Positions 1 through 7,477 of a stretch of DNA of 64,000 nucleotides are shown one piece after another. Where the stretch lies: contig NCEE01000011.1 of the NCBI GenBank assembly GCA_002280555.1, forward strand, positions 62,001 through 126,000, read 5' to 3'. The notes under the pieces were generated by a model that searched no databases, was not told the origin of the DNA, and saw only the letters and a list, made by a program, of their open reading frames with translations. The DNA is from Sphingomonas sp. 32-62-10. Lineage in GTDB: Bacteria > Pseudomonadota > Alphaproteobacteria > Sphingomonadales > Sphingomonadaceae. Both the position numbers and the translations under genes were made by a program. Position 1 is the stretch's first letter. Each line of letters starts with the position of its first letter.

Positions 1-1
1 A

Positions 2-1186
2 GATGGCATCGACAAGAAGACGATCACGGCGTTTACGCTGGCGTTCCTGGTGTACAATCTGAAACCGCTTTGGGCCTGGGTGGTGGACGGTGTTCGCTTG
101 CCGCTGATCGGGCATCTGGGGCAGCGCGTATCATGGCTGTTGCTGGCGGGCGTGCTCGTAATGGCGGCGGTCGCCAACCTGGCGCTGGTCGACCCGACGA
201 GTGACATTGGTGCGACGGTGCTCGCGGCGATCCTGGTGGGGCTGGCGGGCGCGACCTTTGACATCGTCATCGACGCGTACCGGATCGAACAGCTCGAACC
301 CTACCAGCTCGGTGTCGGTTCGGGGATGACTCAATATGGCTGGCGGATCGGATCGGTTTCGGCCGGCGCGCTTGCGCTTGTGCTGGCATCGCGGGTGGGG
401 TGGGAAGGCGCCTATCTCGCGTGCGCCGCCTTTGCCTTGCCCGCGATGATTACCGGGTTGGTGCTTGGCGAACCCAAACGCCACCGCGAACCGACGGCAA
501 AGCGGGGCATGTCCGAACTGATCACATCGATCATCGGCCCCTTCACCGAATTCTTCCAGCGCAACGGCGCGATCATCGTTCTCCTTTTCATCCTGATCCA
601 CAAAATTGGCGATACGCTGGGGCAGATCGTGCTTCGGCTGCTGCTGAACGATCTGGGTTTCACCAATGATGAGATCGCGATCTACGATGTAGGCGTCGGG
701 TTCTGGGCCTATTTGATCGGCATCTTCGTCGGCGGGGCGATCTATGCGCGGATCGGCATGAAGCAATCGGTGCTTTGGAGCCTGATTCTGATGGCGGTGT
801 CCAATGCGAGCTTCGCCGTGCTGGCGGGGGCGGGGCACAGCAATTGGGGCTTGGCGGCCGCGATCGGGTTTGAGAATTTCGCCAGCGGCATCGGCGGAGT
901 TACCGTCGTCGCCTATTTCGCCGCCTTGTGCGATTTGCGGTACACGGCATCGCAATATGCCCTGATTTCGGCCGCATCGAGCATTGTCGGGCGGCTGCTG
1001 ACTGCAACCACGGCGGGTGCGATGGTCGAGAGCTTCGGCTATGTCACCTTCTACTGGATCACCACGATTGTCGCCTTGCCCGGCGTGTTCCTGTTCTGGT
1101 GGATGATCCGGACGGGCCTGGTCGATCAAGCGATCGGCGATGCCGGGACCGAACCAACGCCCGACGGTGAACGCGGGGCTACCTGA
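2..1186 (+). CDS. AmpG-like MFS muropeptide permease (5' end missing)
   Basis: The reading frame is open from base 2, so the N-terminus lies upstream of the window and about 394 residues remain. The translation is a chain of hydrophobic helices joined by short loops. It includes the stretch GATFDIVIDAYRIEQLEPYQ and the pattern HKIGDTLGQ at the start of the second half, both typical of the AmpG branch of the major facilitator superfamily. Known members import anhydro-muropeptides from the periplasm for cell-wall recycling and can signal beta-lactamase induction. It acts in the inner membrane. The C-terminal tail is short and hydrophilic, and the last 8 bases overlap the end of the convergent gene on the other strand. 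The family is clear; the substrate is inferred. Confidence 0.85.
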   Translation, partial: DGIDKKTITAFTLAFLVYNLKPLWAWVVDGVRLPLIGHLGQRVSWLLLAGVLVMAAVANLALVDPTSDIGATVLAAILVGLAGATFDIVIDAYRIEQLEPYQLGVGSGMTQYGWRIGSVSAGALALVLASRVGWEGAYLACAAFALPAMITGLVLGEPKRHREPTAKRGMSELITSIIGPFTEFFQRNGAIIVLLFILIHKIGDTLGQIVLRLLLNDLGFTNDEIAIYDVGVGFWAYLIGIFVGGAIYARIGMKQSVLWSLILMAVSNASFAVLAGAGHSNWGLAAAIGFENFASGIGGVTVVAYFAALCDLRYTASQYALISAASSIVGRLLTATTAGAMVESFGYVTFYWITTIVALPGVFLFWWMIRTGLVDQAIGDAGTEPTPDGERGAT

Positions 1187-1616
1187 TCCATCGTCCCGCA
1201 TCGGCAAACGCAGACCCGACAAGCGCCATCGTTGCCAGCACCCCATCAACGCGGCGGTTGCCGAGCAGATCGGCGAGGAGGGCGTGGGCGACCATGGGCT
1301 GGTGATCGAGCCGGCGCATGATCTCGACCAGGGTCGCCTCCGATGCGGTCATTCGCCGGCAGCAACAGGGTGCAATCGTGATCGGCGTGCATGCCGTCGC
1401 CGCGAGTTCGCTCATCATCACCCGCATCAGGATCAGGGGGCGACGAAAGCCGGGGCCGAAGGCGGTGATGAAGTGATTGGCGATATGCGCATCGCCCAGC
1501 CCGTGTGCGCCGAGCCGTCGCACCGAAAGCAGGAACAAGCGGCTGTTATCGTTTTCAGGCAGGGAATGCGGCAGCGGCTGGGTGATGAGAGTCGCGGGGG
1601 CGGGATGGGCGGTCAT
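1179..1616 (-). CDS. Small Cys-rich protein, DUF6628-type
   Basis: A 145-residue protein starting MTAHPAPATL. A longer frame reaches 1676, but that start would lie inside the Fur-box-like site, so the ATG at 1616 is preferred. The centre carries SELAATACTPITIAPCCCRRM, here cited only as a landmark: one Cys followed eight residues later by a CCC run and then two Arg. Downstream come charged helices. It resembles small sphingomonad proteins annotated DUF6628, whose function is not known to me. The gene runs toward the ampG-like gene. A Fur-box-like palindrome sits about 42-62 bases upstream of the start, suggesting iron-responsive expression. A metal-binding or redox role is a guess from the Cys cluster. 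Confidence 0.7.
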   Translation of the reverse strand: MTAHPAPATLITQPLPHSLPENDNSRLFLLSVRRLGAHGLGDAHIANHFITAFGPGFRRPLILMRVMMSELAATACTPITIAPCCCRRMTASEATLVEIMRRLDHQPMVAHALLADLLGNRRVDGVLATMALVGSAFADAGRWIR

Positions 1617-1657
1617 AGGCGGGCTCCGATCAGGAACCCGCACTATTCCAGTGTCGC

Positions 1658-1678
1658 TATTGCAAGTCAATCTCAATA
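1658..1678 (-). promoter_or_regulatory. Fur-box-like inverted repeat
   Basis: A 21-base imperfect palindrome reads TATTGC at one end and CTCAATA at the other, with AAGTCAAT between. It fits the common Fur-box pattern TATTGCgAaTC-ATTCTCAATA with about three mismatches. It lies directly downstream of the folC stop and upstream of the Cys-rich small gene. Binding is inferred. Confidence 0.5.
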
Positions 1679-1679
1679 A

Positions 1680-3002
1680 CTAGCTTGGTATCTGACCATT
1701 CATCGATAGCACCCCACCGGCCAGATAGAGCGATCCGAGGATCAACACGACAGGCGGATTGGCAGGGTCTGCTCGCGTGGCAATAGCGTCGAGCGCGAGT
1801 GGCACGCCATCGGCCGCGGCCGCACGTAACCCGAGCGACAGCGCCGCCGCCGCCAGCGCTTCTGGCACATGATGCGCGTGATCCGGCACCGGCACGGCCT
1901 GCAACGACCGGGCAAAGCGTGCGAAGGGCAGGATCAACCCGCGCGCATCCTTGTTCGCCAACATGCCCAAAATCAGGTGCACAGGCCGACCCGCCGCTCG
2001 GGCTTCAAGCGCGGCACTGACGGCGGTGGCCGCCGCCGGATTGTGCCCGCCATCGAGCCATAACTCACTGCCATCGGGTAACCGGCTGACCAGCGGCCCT
2101 GCGCTAAGGCGCTGCATCCGCGCCGGCCATTCGGCCCATTCGGCTGCGGCACGATACGCGCTTGGCGGGATGGTCAGCGCAGACTGATGCCGAAGCATCG
2201 CGATCGCCAGCCCCAGATTTTCAGGTTGGTGTGGACCGGCCATGCGGGGCGGGCCGGTCTCTATCACGCCATGGCCATCTTCGTAGCGCAGCCCTTGCCC
2301 GATCTGGAGCTGCCAATCGGTGCCAAGCCTGCTGATCGGCGCACCCGCCCGTTCAGCAACAGCGATGACACGTTGCGCGACATGCGGTGGATAACGCATC
2401 GTGACGAGCGGCACGTTGGGCTTGGCAATCCCGGCCTTTTCGCCCGCGATTTGCTCGATCGTATCGCCGAGGAAGCTCTGATGATCGAGACCGAGCTGCG
2501 CGATCCCTGTGACGATGGGCGCGGTGATGACGTTGGTGGCATCGAGCCTGCCGCCCAACCCAACCTCGATCACACAGGCATCCGCCGACGCGCGGGAAAA
2601 GGCGAGGAAGGCCGAGGCCGTGGTCACTTCAAAGAAGCTCGCGCCGATATCACCGGCGGCATCGAGCACATCGGCCAGCAATGCCGCCAGCGCATCATCC
2701 TCGATCAAGCGCCCGGCGATCCTGATCCGCTCGTTGAACCGGACCAGATGGGGGCTTGTGTAGACATGGCAGCTTAGCCCCGCCGCTTCGATCGCCGCGC
2801 GCAAAAAGGCGCATGTCGACCCTTTGCCGTTGGTGCCCGCAACATGAAGCACGGGTGGAAGCTGGCGATGCGGGTTGCCGATGCGATCGAGCAGCGCGGT
2901 GATGCGTTCGAGGCCAAGAATATCGGCACCCGGCGAGAGCGCCCATAGCCGATCGAGCTGCGCCTGCACGGCGGGCGAGGAGGAAACCGCGTTATCGGCC
3001 AT
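1680..3002 (-). CDS. folC: Bifunctional folylpolyglutamate synthase/dihydrofolate synthase
   Basis: A 440-residue Mur-ligase-type enzyme that adds glutamate to dihydropteroate and to folates. The ATP-binding loop GTNGKGST is at about residues 56-63, followed by the FolC-type motif SPHLVRFNERIRI. Further along are LGLDHQSFLG and, in the C-terminal domain, LDGGHNPAAA. Length and motif order match complete FolC. It is the last gene of the minus-strand trp-accD-folC run, 30 bases after accD. Activity is cytoplasmic, in one-carbon metabolism. Confidence 0.95.
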   Translation of the reverse strand: MADNAVSSSPAVQAQLDRLWALSPGADILGLERITALLDRIGNPHRQLPPVLHVAGTNGKGSTCAFLRAAIEAAGLSCHVYTSPHLVRFNERIRIAGRLIEDDALAALLADVLDAAGDIGASFFEVTTASAFLAFSRASADACVIEVGLGGRLDATNVITAPIVTGIAQLGLDHQSFLGDTIEQIAGEKAGIAKPNVPLVTMRYPPHVAQRVIAVAERAGAPISRLGTDWQLQIGQGLRYEDGHGVIETGPPRMAGPHQPENLGLAIAMLRHQSALTIPPSAYRAAAEWAEWPARMQRLSAGPLVSRLPDGSELWLDGGHNPAAATAVSAALEARAAGRPVHLILGMLANKDARGLILPFARFARSLQAVPVPDHAHHVPEALAAAALSLGLRAAAADGVPLALDAIATRADPANPPVVLILGSLYLAGGVLSMNGQIPS

Positions 3003-3032
3003 GTTCGGCCCTAGATTCTGGCGTGCCGAAGG

Positions 3033-3887
3033 TTACGCCGCCTGTTTCACGCCGAGAAACTCGATCAACTGCGCGAGCGTTTCGGGCAATTCCTTGCGCG
3101 GTTTGACCATGTCGATCATGCCATGGGCGAGGAGGTATTCCGATGTCTGGAAATCATCAGGCAGCTTCTCGCGGATCGTGTTTTCGATCACGCGACGGCC
3201 AGTGAAGGCCAAGGTTGCCTTGGGCTCGGCGATCTGCACGTCACCCAGCATCGCATAGGCCGCCATCACGCCGCCTGAGGTGGGATCGGTGAGCACGACA
3301 ATATAGGGCAGCCCGGCGTCATGGAGCATCTGGATGGCCACGGTGCTGCGCGGCATCTGCATCAGCGAGAGGATACCTTCCTGCATCCGCGCGCCGCCCG
3401 AAGCGGTGAAGATGATGTACGGGCATTGATCGGCAATTGCCGCCTGCACGCCAGCGACGAATGCCTCGCCCACGGCAAGCCCCATCGATCCGCCCATGAA
3501 GGCGAAATCCTGCACACCGACGACGGCCTTGCGCCCGCCGATCAGTCCGCGCGCATTGGTGAGCGCATCGCCTTCGCCGGTGGCCGTGCGCGCTGCTTTG
3601 ATCCGATCGGCATAGCGCTTGGTATCGCGGAATTTCAGCGGATCTTCCTGCACGCGCGGTGGGGGCAACACCGTGTAGCTTTCGGCATCGAACGTATAAT
3701 CGAACCGGGTTCGCGCGCCGATCCGCTCGTGATGATCGCAGCTCGGGCAGACATGGAGGTTATCCTCCAGCTCCTTGACGAAGATCAGCTGCCCGCAGCC
3801 CTTGCACTTGTGCCAAAGATTGTCGGGCGTTTCCTTCTTGGCGACGACGAACGACAGTGCGTTGCGGACATTGCTGAGCCAGGTCAT
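3033..3887 (-). CDS. accD: Acetyl-CoA carboxylase carboxyltransferase subunit beta
   Basis: A 284-residue protein with the N-terminal four-Cys zinc ribbon of AccD (Cys28, Cys31, Cys47, Cys50). The carboxyltransferase core follows, including FMGGSMGLAVGE and the oxyanion-loop stretch SGGARMQEG. It pairs with AccA to form malonyl-CoA for fatty acid synthesis in the cytoplasm. Its ATG overlaps the stop of trpA by four bases (ATGA), so translation is probably coupled. The trp-accD-folC order is common in alphaproteobacteria and other proteobacteria. Full length, no defects seen. Confidence 0.96.
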   Translation of the reverse strand: MTWLSNVRNALSFVVAKKETPDNLWHKCKGCGQLIFVKELEDNLHVCPSCDHHERIGARTRFDYTFDAESYTVLPPPRVQEDPLKFRDTKRYADRIKAARTATGEGDALTNARGLIGGRKAVVGVQDFAFMGGSMGLAVGEAFVAGVQAAIADQCPYIIFTASGGARMQEGILSLMQMPRSTVAIQMLHDAGLPYIVVLTDPTSGGVMAAYAMLGDVQIAEPKATLAFTGRRVIENTIREKLPDDFQTSEYLLAHGMIDMVKPRKELPETLAQLIEFLGVKQAA

Positions 3888-4687
3888 GCGGGTATCTTTC
3901 TTGCAGAACGGATCGCGGTGGCGAGCAAGGTGATATAGCGCGTCACATGCGCGGGCGCATCATTTCCGTGTTCGGCGATGATTTCGACGATCGCCGAGCC
4001 AACGACGACCCCGTCGGCAACACGAGCGATTGCCTCAGCCTGTTCAGGGGTACGGACGCCAAAGCCGACCGCGACCGGGATATCGGTCGCGGCCTTCAAT
4101 CGAGCGACCGCATCCTCGATTGAAGTCTGGGCAGCCTGTTGCAGCCCGGTGATCCCGGCGACCGATACATAATAAAGGAATCCGCTTGCCCCATCGAGCA
4201 CGGCGGGCAGCCGCGCGGCATCGGTGGTCGGGGTGGCGAGACGGATGAAGTCGACCCCCGCTGCGCGGAGTTCTGGGCCGAGGCCATCGTCTTCCTCGGG
4301 TGGCAGATCGACGCAGATTACCCCATCGACGCCTGCTTTTGCACATTGGTTGGCGAACCAATCAGGGCCTCGCCGCAGCATCGGATTGGCATAGCCCATG
4401 AGAACGAGGGGGACGCTGGGGTGCCGCGCGCGGAAATCGGTAGCGATCTGCACGATGTCAGCGGTGGTGGTGCCTGCCGCGAGGCTGCGCAGGTTCGCAG
4501 CCTGAATCGCGGGGCCATCGGCCATCGGATCGGTGAACGGCATGCCGAGCTCGATGACGTCCGCGCCGCCCGCGACGAGGGCGTCGAGGATGGCCGGTGT
4601 AGGGCCATCGCCCGCAGTAACGAAAGTCACGAGCGCCGCGCGCTGCTGAGCAGCGACAGCGCCGAAACTATCGGCGAGTCGACTCAT
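3884..4687 (-). CDS. trpA: Tryptophan synthase alpha chain
   Basis: A 267-residue TIM-barrel protein starting MSRLADSF. The frame is open further upstream, but the ATG at 4687 overlaps the stop of the preceding small gene as ATGA and gives the normal length. The catalytic Glu is in VIELGMPFTDPMADGP and the catalytic Asp in CVDLPPEED; the phosphate loop is near GFGVRTPEQ. It cleaves indole-3-glycerol phosphate to indole, which is channelled to TrpB. Unusually, it is separated from trpB by an unrelated membrane-protein gene, although the overlaps keep translational coupling possible. Confidence 0.95.
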   Translation of the reverse strand: MSRLADSFGAVAAQQRAALVTFVTAGDGPTPAILDALVAGGADVIELGMPFTDPMADGPAIQAANLRSLAAGTTTADIVQIATDFRARHPSVPLVLMGYANPMLRRGPDWFANQCAKAGVDGVICVDLPPEEDDGLGPELRAAGVDFIRLATPTTDAARLPAVLDGASGFLYYVSVAGITGLQQAAQTSIEDAVARLKAATDIPVAVGFGVRTPEQAEAIARVADGVVVGSAIVEIIAEHGNDAPAHVTRYITLLATAIRSARKIPA

Positions 4688-4971
4688 AAGGCCGCTTGAC
4701 GCCCGTCCGGGGCTAACATCAACCAATCGACTGCAATTATCAGGTACGTAACGCCAACGATCAGCGCCACAAAATCGGAACGCAGCGGGATGTCGCTGGC
4801 GCAATCCAAGACAAACAAGACGGTGATCAAAGCAATTATGTATTCGATCGTCCTTCTCGCATTATCACCGTATGACGCTGGGGCTTCGGGGCTTGTGAAA
4901 ACCCAAATCAATACAGGAATAAGCACAACTAGAAATAATAATGTCAATAATATGATCGTTGAATTGTCCAT
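4684..4971 (-). CDS. Small unknown membrane protein inserted between trpB and trpA
   Basis: A 95-residue protein starting MDNSTIILLTLLFLVV. Three hydrophobic segments are visible: residues about 5-25, 44-58 and 68-87. The loop after the first segment (SPEAPASYGDNARRTIEY) is hydrophilic. I recognise no family. Its ATG overlaps the trpB stop by one base and its stop overlaps the trpA start by four, so it is translated in line with the operon. By eye, its DNA is clearly richer in A and T than the flanking trp genes, which suggests recent arrival or relaxed selection. The clean overlaps and intact frame argue that it is a real gene. Confidence 0.75.
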   Translation of the reverse strand: MDNSTIILLTLLFLVVLIPVLIWVFTSPEAPASYGDNARRTIEYIIALITVLFVLDCASDIPLRSDFVALIVGVTYLIIAVDWLMLAPDGRQAAL

Positions 4972-6215
4972 TACAGTTCTACCCCTAACGCCTCAGCTAC
5001 AGTAAAAATGTCCTTGTCGCCCCGCCCGCACAGGTTCGCCAGGATGATCTGGTCCTGCCGCATCGTTGGCGCGAGCTTGGCGACGGCTGCAATCGCGTGG
5101 CTCGGTTCAAGCGCGGGAATGATGCCTTCGGTCCGGCAGAGCAGCTGGAACGCGTCGAGCGCTTCGATGTCGGTCGCGCTGGTATAGTCCACGCGGCCGA
5201 TGTCGCGCAGCCAGGCGTGCTCAGGCCCGATGCCGGGATAATCGAGCCCGGCCGAGATTGAGTGCGCCTCGGTGATCTGGCCGTCTTCGTCCTGCAGCAG
5301 ATAGGTCTTGTTGCCGTGGAGCACCCCAGGCGACCCGCCCGCGAGGCTGGCCGCGTGTTCCTTGTCGAGGCCGTGGCCTGCCGCTTCGACGCCGAGCATC
5401 TTCACCTCGGCATCGTCGAGAAACGGGTGGAACAACCCGATTGCGTTCGATCCGCCACCGATCGCGGCGACAAGCACATCGGGCAGGCGACCGACGCGCG
5501 ACAGCATCTGCGCGCGTGCCTCCTTGCCGATTACGCTTTGGAAATCGCGGACGAGCTCGGGATAGGGGTGGGGGCCAGCCGCCGTGCCGATGATGTAGAA
5601 AGTGTCATGGACATTCGCGACCCAGTCGCGCAGCCCCTCGTTCATCGCGTCCTTGAGCGTCGCCGCGCCGCTGGTGACGGGGCGGACTTCAGCGCCGAGC
5701 AGCTTCATGCGGAACACATTGGGCTGCTGCCGCTCGATATCGCGTGCGCCCATATAGATGACGCAGGGCAGCCCGAAGCGTGCGCAGACGGTCGCGGTCG
5801 CCACGCCGTGCTGGCCAGCGCCCGTTTCGGCGATGATCCGCGTCTTTCCCATGCGGATCGCGAGCAGGATCTGGCCGATGCAATTATTGATCTTGTGCGC
5901 GCCAGTGTGATTGAGCTCGTCGCGCTTGAACCAAACCTGCGCACCCATCCCCTCGGCAGCACCTTTGCGCAGTTCCTCGGTGAGCCGCTCAGCGAAATAA
6001 AGCGGGCTCGGGCGGCCGACATAATGTTCGAGCAGGTCGTCGAACTGCGCGTGGAACGCTGGATCGGCCTTGGCGCGGTTATACTCCGCCTCCAGTTCGA
6101 GCACGAGCGGCATCAGCGTCTCAGCGACATAGCGCCCGCCGAACTGGCCAAAATGACCGCGATCGTCTGGCTGTGCGCGGAAGGAGTTTGGGGCGGGGGA
6201 AAGGGGGGCGTTCAT
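4971..6215 (-). CDS. trpB: Tryptophan synthase beta chain
   Basis: A 414-residue PLP enzyme condensing indole with serine. The PLP Lys is in NHTGAHKINNC (about Lys108) and the phosphate-binding glycine loop is GGGSNAIG. The N-terminal GHFGQFGGRYVAETLMP and the C-terminal NLCGRGDKDIFT are diagnostic of TrpB1. It starts inside the end of trpF (four-base overlap) and ends one base into the small membrane-protein gene. No missing residues were noticed. Confidence 0.97.
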   Translation of the reverse strand: MNAPLSPAPNSFRAQPDDRGHFGQFGGRYVAETLMPLVLELEAEYNRAKADPAFHAQFDDLLEHYVGRPSPLYFAERLTEELRKGAAEGMGAQVWFKRDELNHTGAHKINNCIGQILLAIRMGKTRIIAETGAGQHGVATATVCARFGLPCVIYMGARDIERQQPNVFRMKLLGAEVRPVTSGAATLKDAMNEGLRDWVANVHDTFYIIGTAAGPHPYPELVRDFQSVIGKEARAQMLSRVGRLPDVLVAAIGGGSNAIGLFHPFLDDAEVKMLGVEAAGHGLDKEHAASLAGGSPGVLHGNKTYLLQDEDGQITEAHSISAGLDYPGIGPEHAWLRDIGRVDYTSATDIEALDAFQLLCRTEGIIPALEPSHAIAAVAKLAPTMRQDQIILANLCGRGDKDIFTVAEALGVEL

Positions 6216-6850
6216 GATGCGGCACAGGCTTTAAGGAACGCGGCGATCTTGTCCATATCCTTGATGCCGGGCGCGGATTCGACACCCGATGAGACATCGA
6301 CGAGTTCGGCGCGGGTACGGTGGATCGCCTCGCCCACATTGGTAGCATCAAGCCCACCCGACAGGGCCCAGGGCAGCGGGTGGGGAAAACCATCGAGCAG
6401 CGCCCAATCGAACCGCACCCCCATGCCGCCAGGCAATGCTGATCCTTCGGGCGTTTTGGCATCATAAAGGATGCGGTCTGCCGCCCCATCAAAACTGCGC
6501 GCAGCGTCGAGATCGGTGCGAGCGCGAACGGCGACCGCCGCCCAGATCTCCAGCCCAGTGCGAGACCGCAGCGCGGCAGCGCGCGCGGGTGCCGCCTTGT
6601 GAAGCTGCAATGCGGTCAGCTTGCCGGCGTTGATCGCCGCGTCGATGAGGGCGTCGTCCGGGTCGACGAACACGCCGACCCGACCAACATGGTCGGGCAC
6701 GCGCGCCGCCAGGCCAGTAGCTTGCCCAAAGGCGAGATCACGGGGGGAGGCGGCGAAAAAAACGAAGCCGATATGCGCCGCGCCATGGCTGACGGCGGCA
6801 TCAACGGTATCGGGCGTCGAGAGGCCGCAAATCTTGGCAGAAGCTGGCAT
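6212..6850 (-). CDS. trpF: Phosphoribosylanthranilate isomerase
   Basis: A 212-residue TIM barrel beginning MPASAKICGLSTPDT. KICG carries the catalytic Cys8, and the C-terminal phosphate-binding stretch is DVSSGVE followed by PGIKD. It converts phosphoribosylanthranilate to CdRP in tryptophan synthesis. It is the first gene of the run trpF-trpB-(small gene)-trpA-accD-folC. No attenuator, leader peptide rich in Trp codons or T-box was found in the short upstream region. Confidence 0.95.
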   Translation of the reverse strand: MPASAKICGLSTPDTVDAAVSHGAAHIGFVFFAASPRDLAFGQATGLAARVPDHVGRVGVFVDPDDALIDAAINAGKLTALQLHKAAPARAAALRSRTGLEIWAAVAVRARTDLDAARSFDGAADRILYDAKTPEGSALPGGMGVRFDWALLDGFPHPLPWALSGGLDATNVGEAIHRTRAELVDVSSGVESAPGIKDMDKIAAFLKACAAS

Positions 6851-6893
6851 GGGGGCGGCTTAGGCGGTCAATGCGCCTGCGTCACCCCGGACT

Positions 6894-7404
6894 TTAGATC
6901 AGACCCGGCACGAAACGTTTTACGCGCGCCGCATAGACGTCATAGGCCGGGCCGAATTCGGCGCGCAGCACCTTTTCCTCCAGCATCACCCGCATCCAGG
7001 TGGCGATGGCATAGACCGGGGCGGCGATGATGAGCATCCGTGACGAGTTCCGCATCACCGCGCGTCCGGGCGACCAGGGCCCAGTTGCGGCCCATCGTCC
7101 GCGATGACCAGTCAAACAACATCGCCGCACCAAGCATGAGCGCCAGCACGACGGCCGCCGTCACCAGCGCCGACGGCGACAGAGGATCAAGGCTGGCGTC
7201 GATCGGCCCGAAGGCGGCAAGACCCATCCCGACGCCCTGCAGTATGATCCATAGGATCGAGCTATTGTCGCGCTTGCCGCCGCTGTCGCCAGCTTGCCCC
7301 CGCGCGCGCATCCGGGCGAGAAACAGGGTGACGAGGAACACGAAGAAACCAAGCGCCATCGCGGCAAGGGCGGGCAGGCCAACAGGGTCGGTCTTAGGCA
7401 GCAT
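6894..7404 (-). pseudogene. Isoprenylcysteine carboxyl methyltransferase family gene with internal deletion
   Basis: The N-terminal part (start 7404, MLPKTDPVGLPALAAMALGF) has three hydrophobic segments and reaches the family stretch MGRNWALVARTRGDAELVT. The frame is then lost near 7039. The C-terminal part continues in another frame as MLIIAAPVYAIATWMRVMLE and ends YAARVKRFVPGLI. In intact relatives these are joined by a segment of roughly 20-30 residues with the R-H-P-x-Y pattern of the SAM-binding and active region, which is absent here. The simplest reading is a frameshifting deletion, so the product should be inactive. A perfect palindrome lies just upstream. Confidence 0.8.
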
Positions 7405-7422
7405 GATGCAACCACCTCGAAA

Positions 7423-7444
7423 GTGTATTATTTAAATAATACAC
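7423..7444. promoter_or_regulatory. Perfect 22-base palindrome, possible operator
   Basis: The half-site GTGTATTATTT is followed at once by its exact reverse complement, with no spacer. It is much richer in A and T than its surroundings and lies 19 bases upstream of the damaged methyltransferase gene. The size and symmetry fit an operator for a dimeric repressor (GntR/YtrA or MarR type are possibilities). No regulator gene is adjacent. Confidence 0.45.
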
Positions 7445-7477
7445 ACTTTTGCGCTCGCCACAACAGCGCGCCGGCCT

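Noticed and set aside
131..1249. Long minus-strand open frame of 372 codons opposite the ampG-like gene
   Set aside because: Its composition (runs of Arg, Gln, Asp and His) is that of an antisense shadow in GC-rich DNA, and the plus-strand frame is a clear membrane transporter.
6875..6905. Half of a REP-like repeat (GTCACCCCGGACTT) at the end of the damaged methyltransferase
   Set aside because: Only one arm is convincing and the partner is degenerate, so it may be chance in GC-rich DNA.
6851..6960. Trp attenuator or T-box before trpF
   Set aside because: No run of Trp codons and no terminator/antiterminator pair could be found in the upstream bases.
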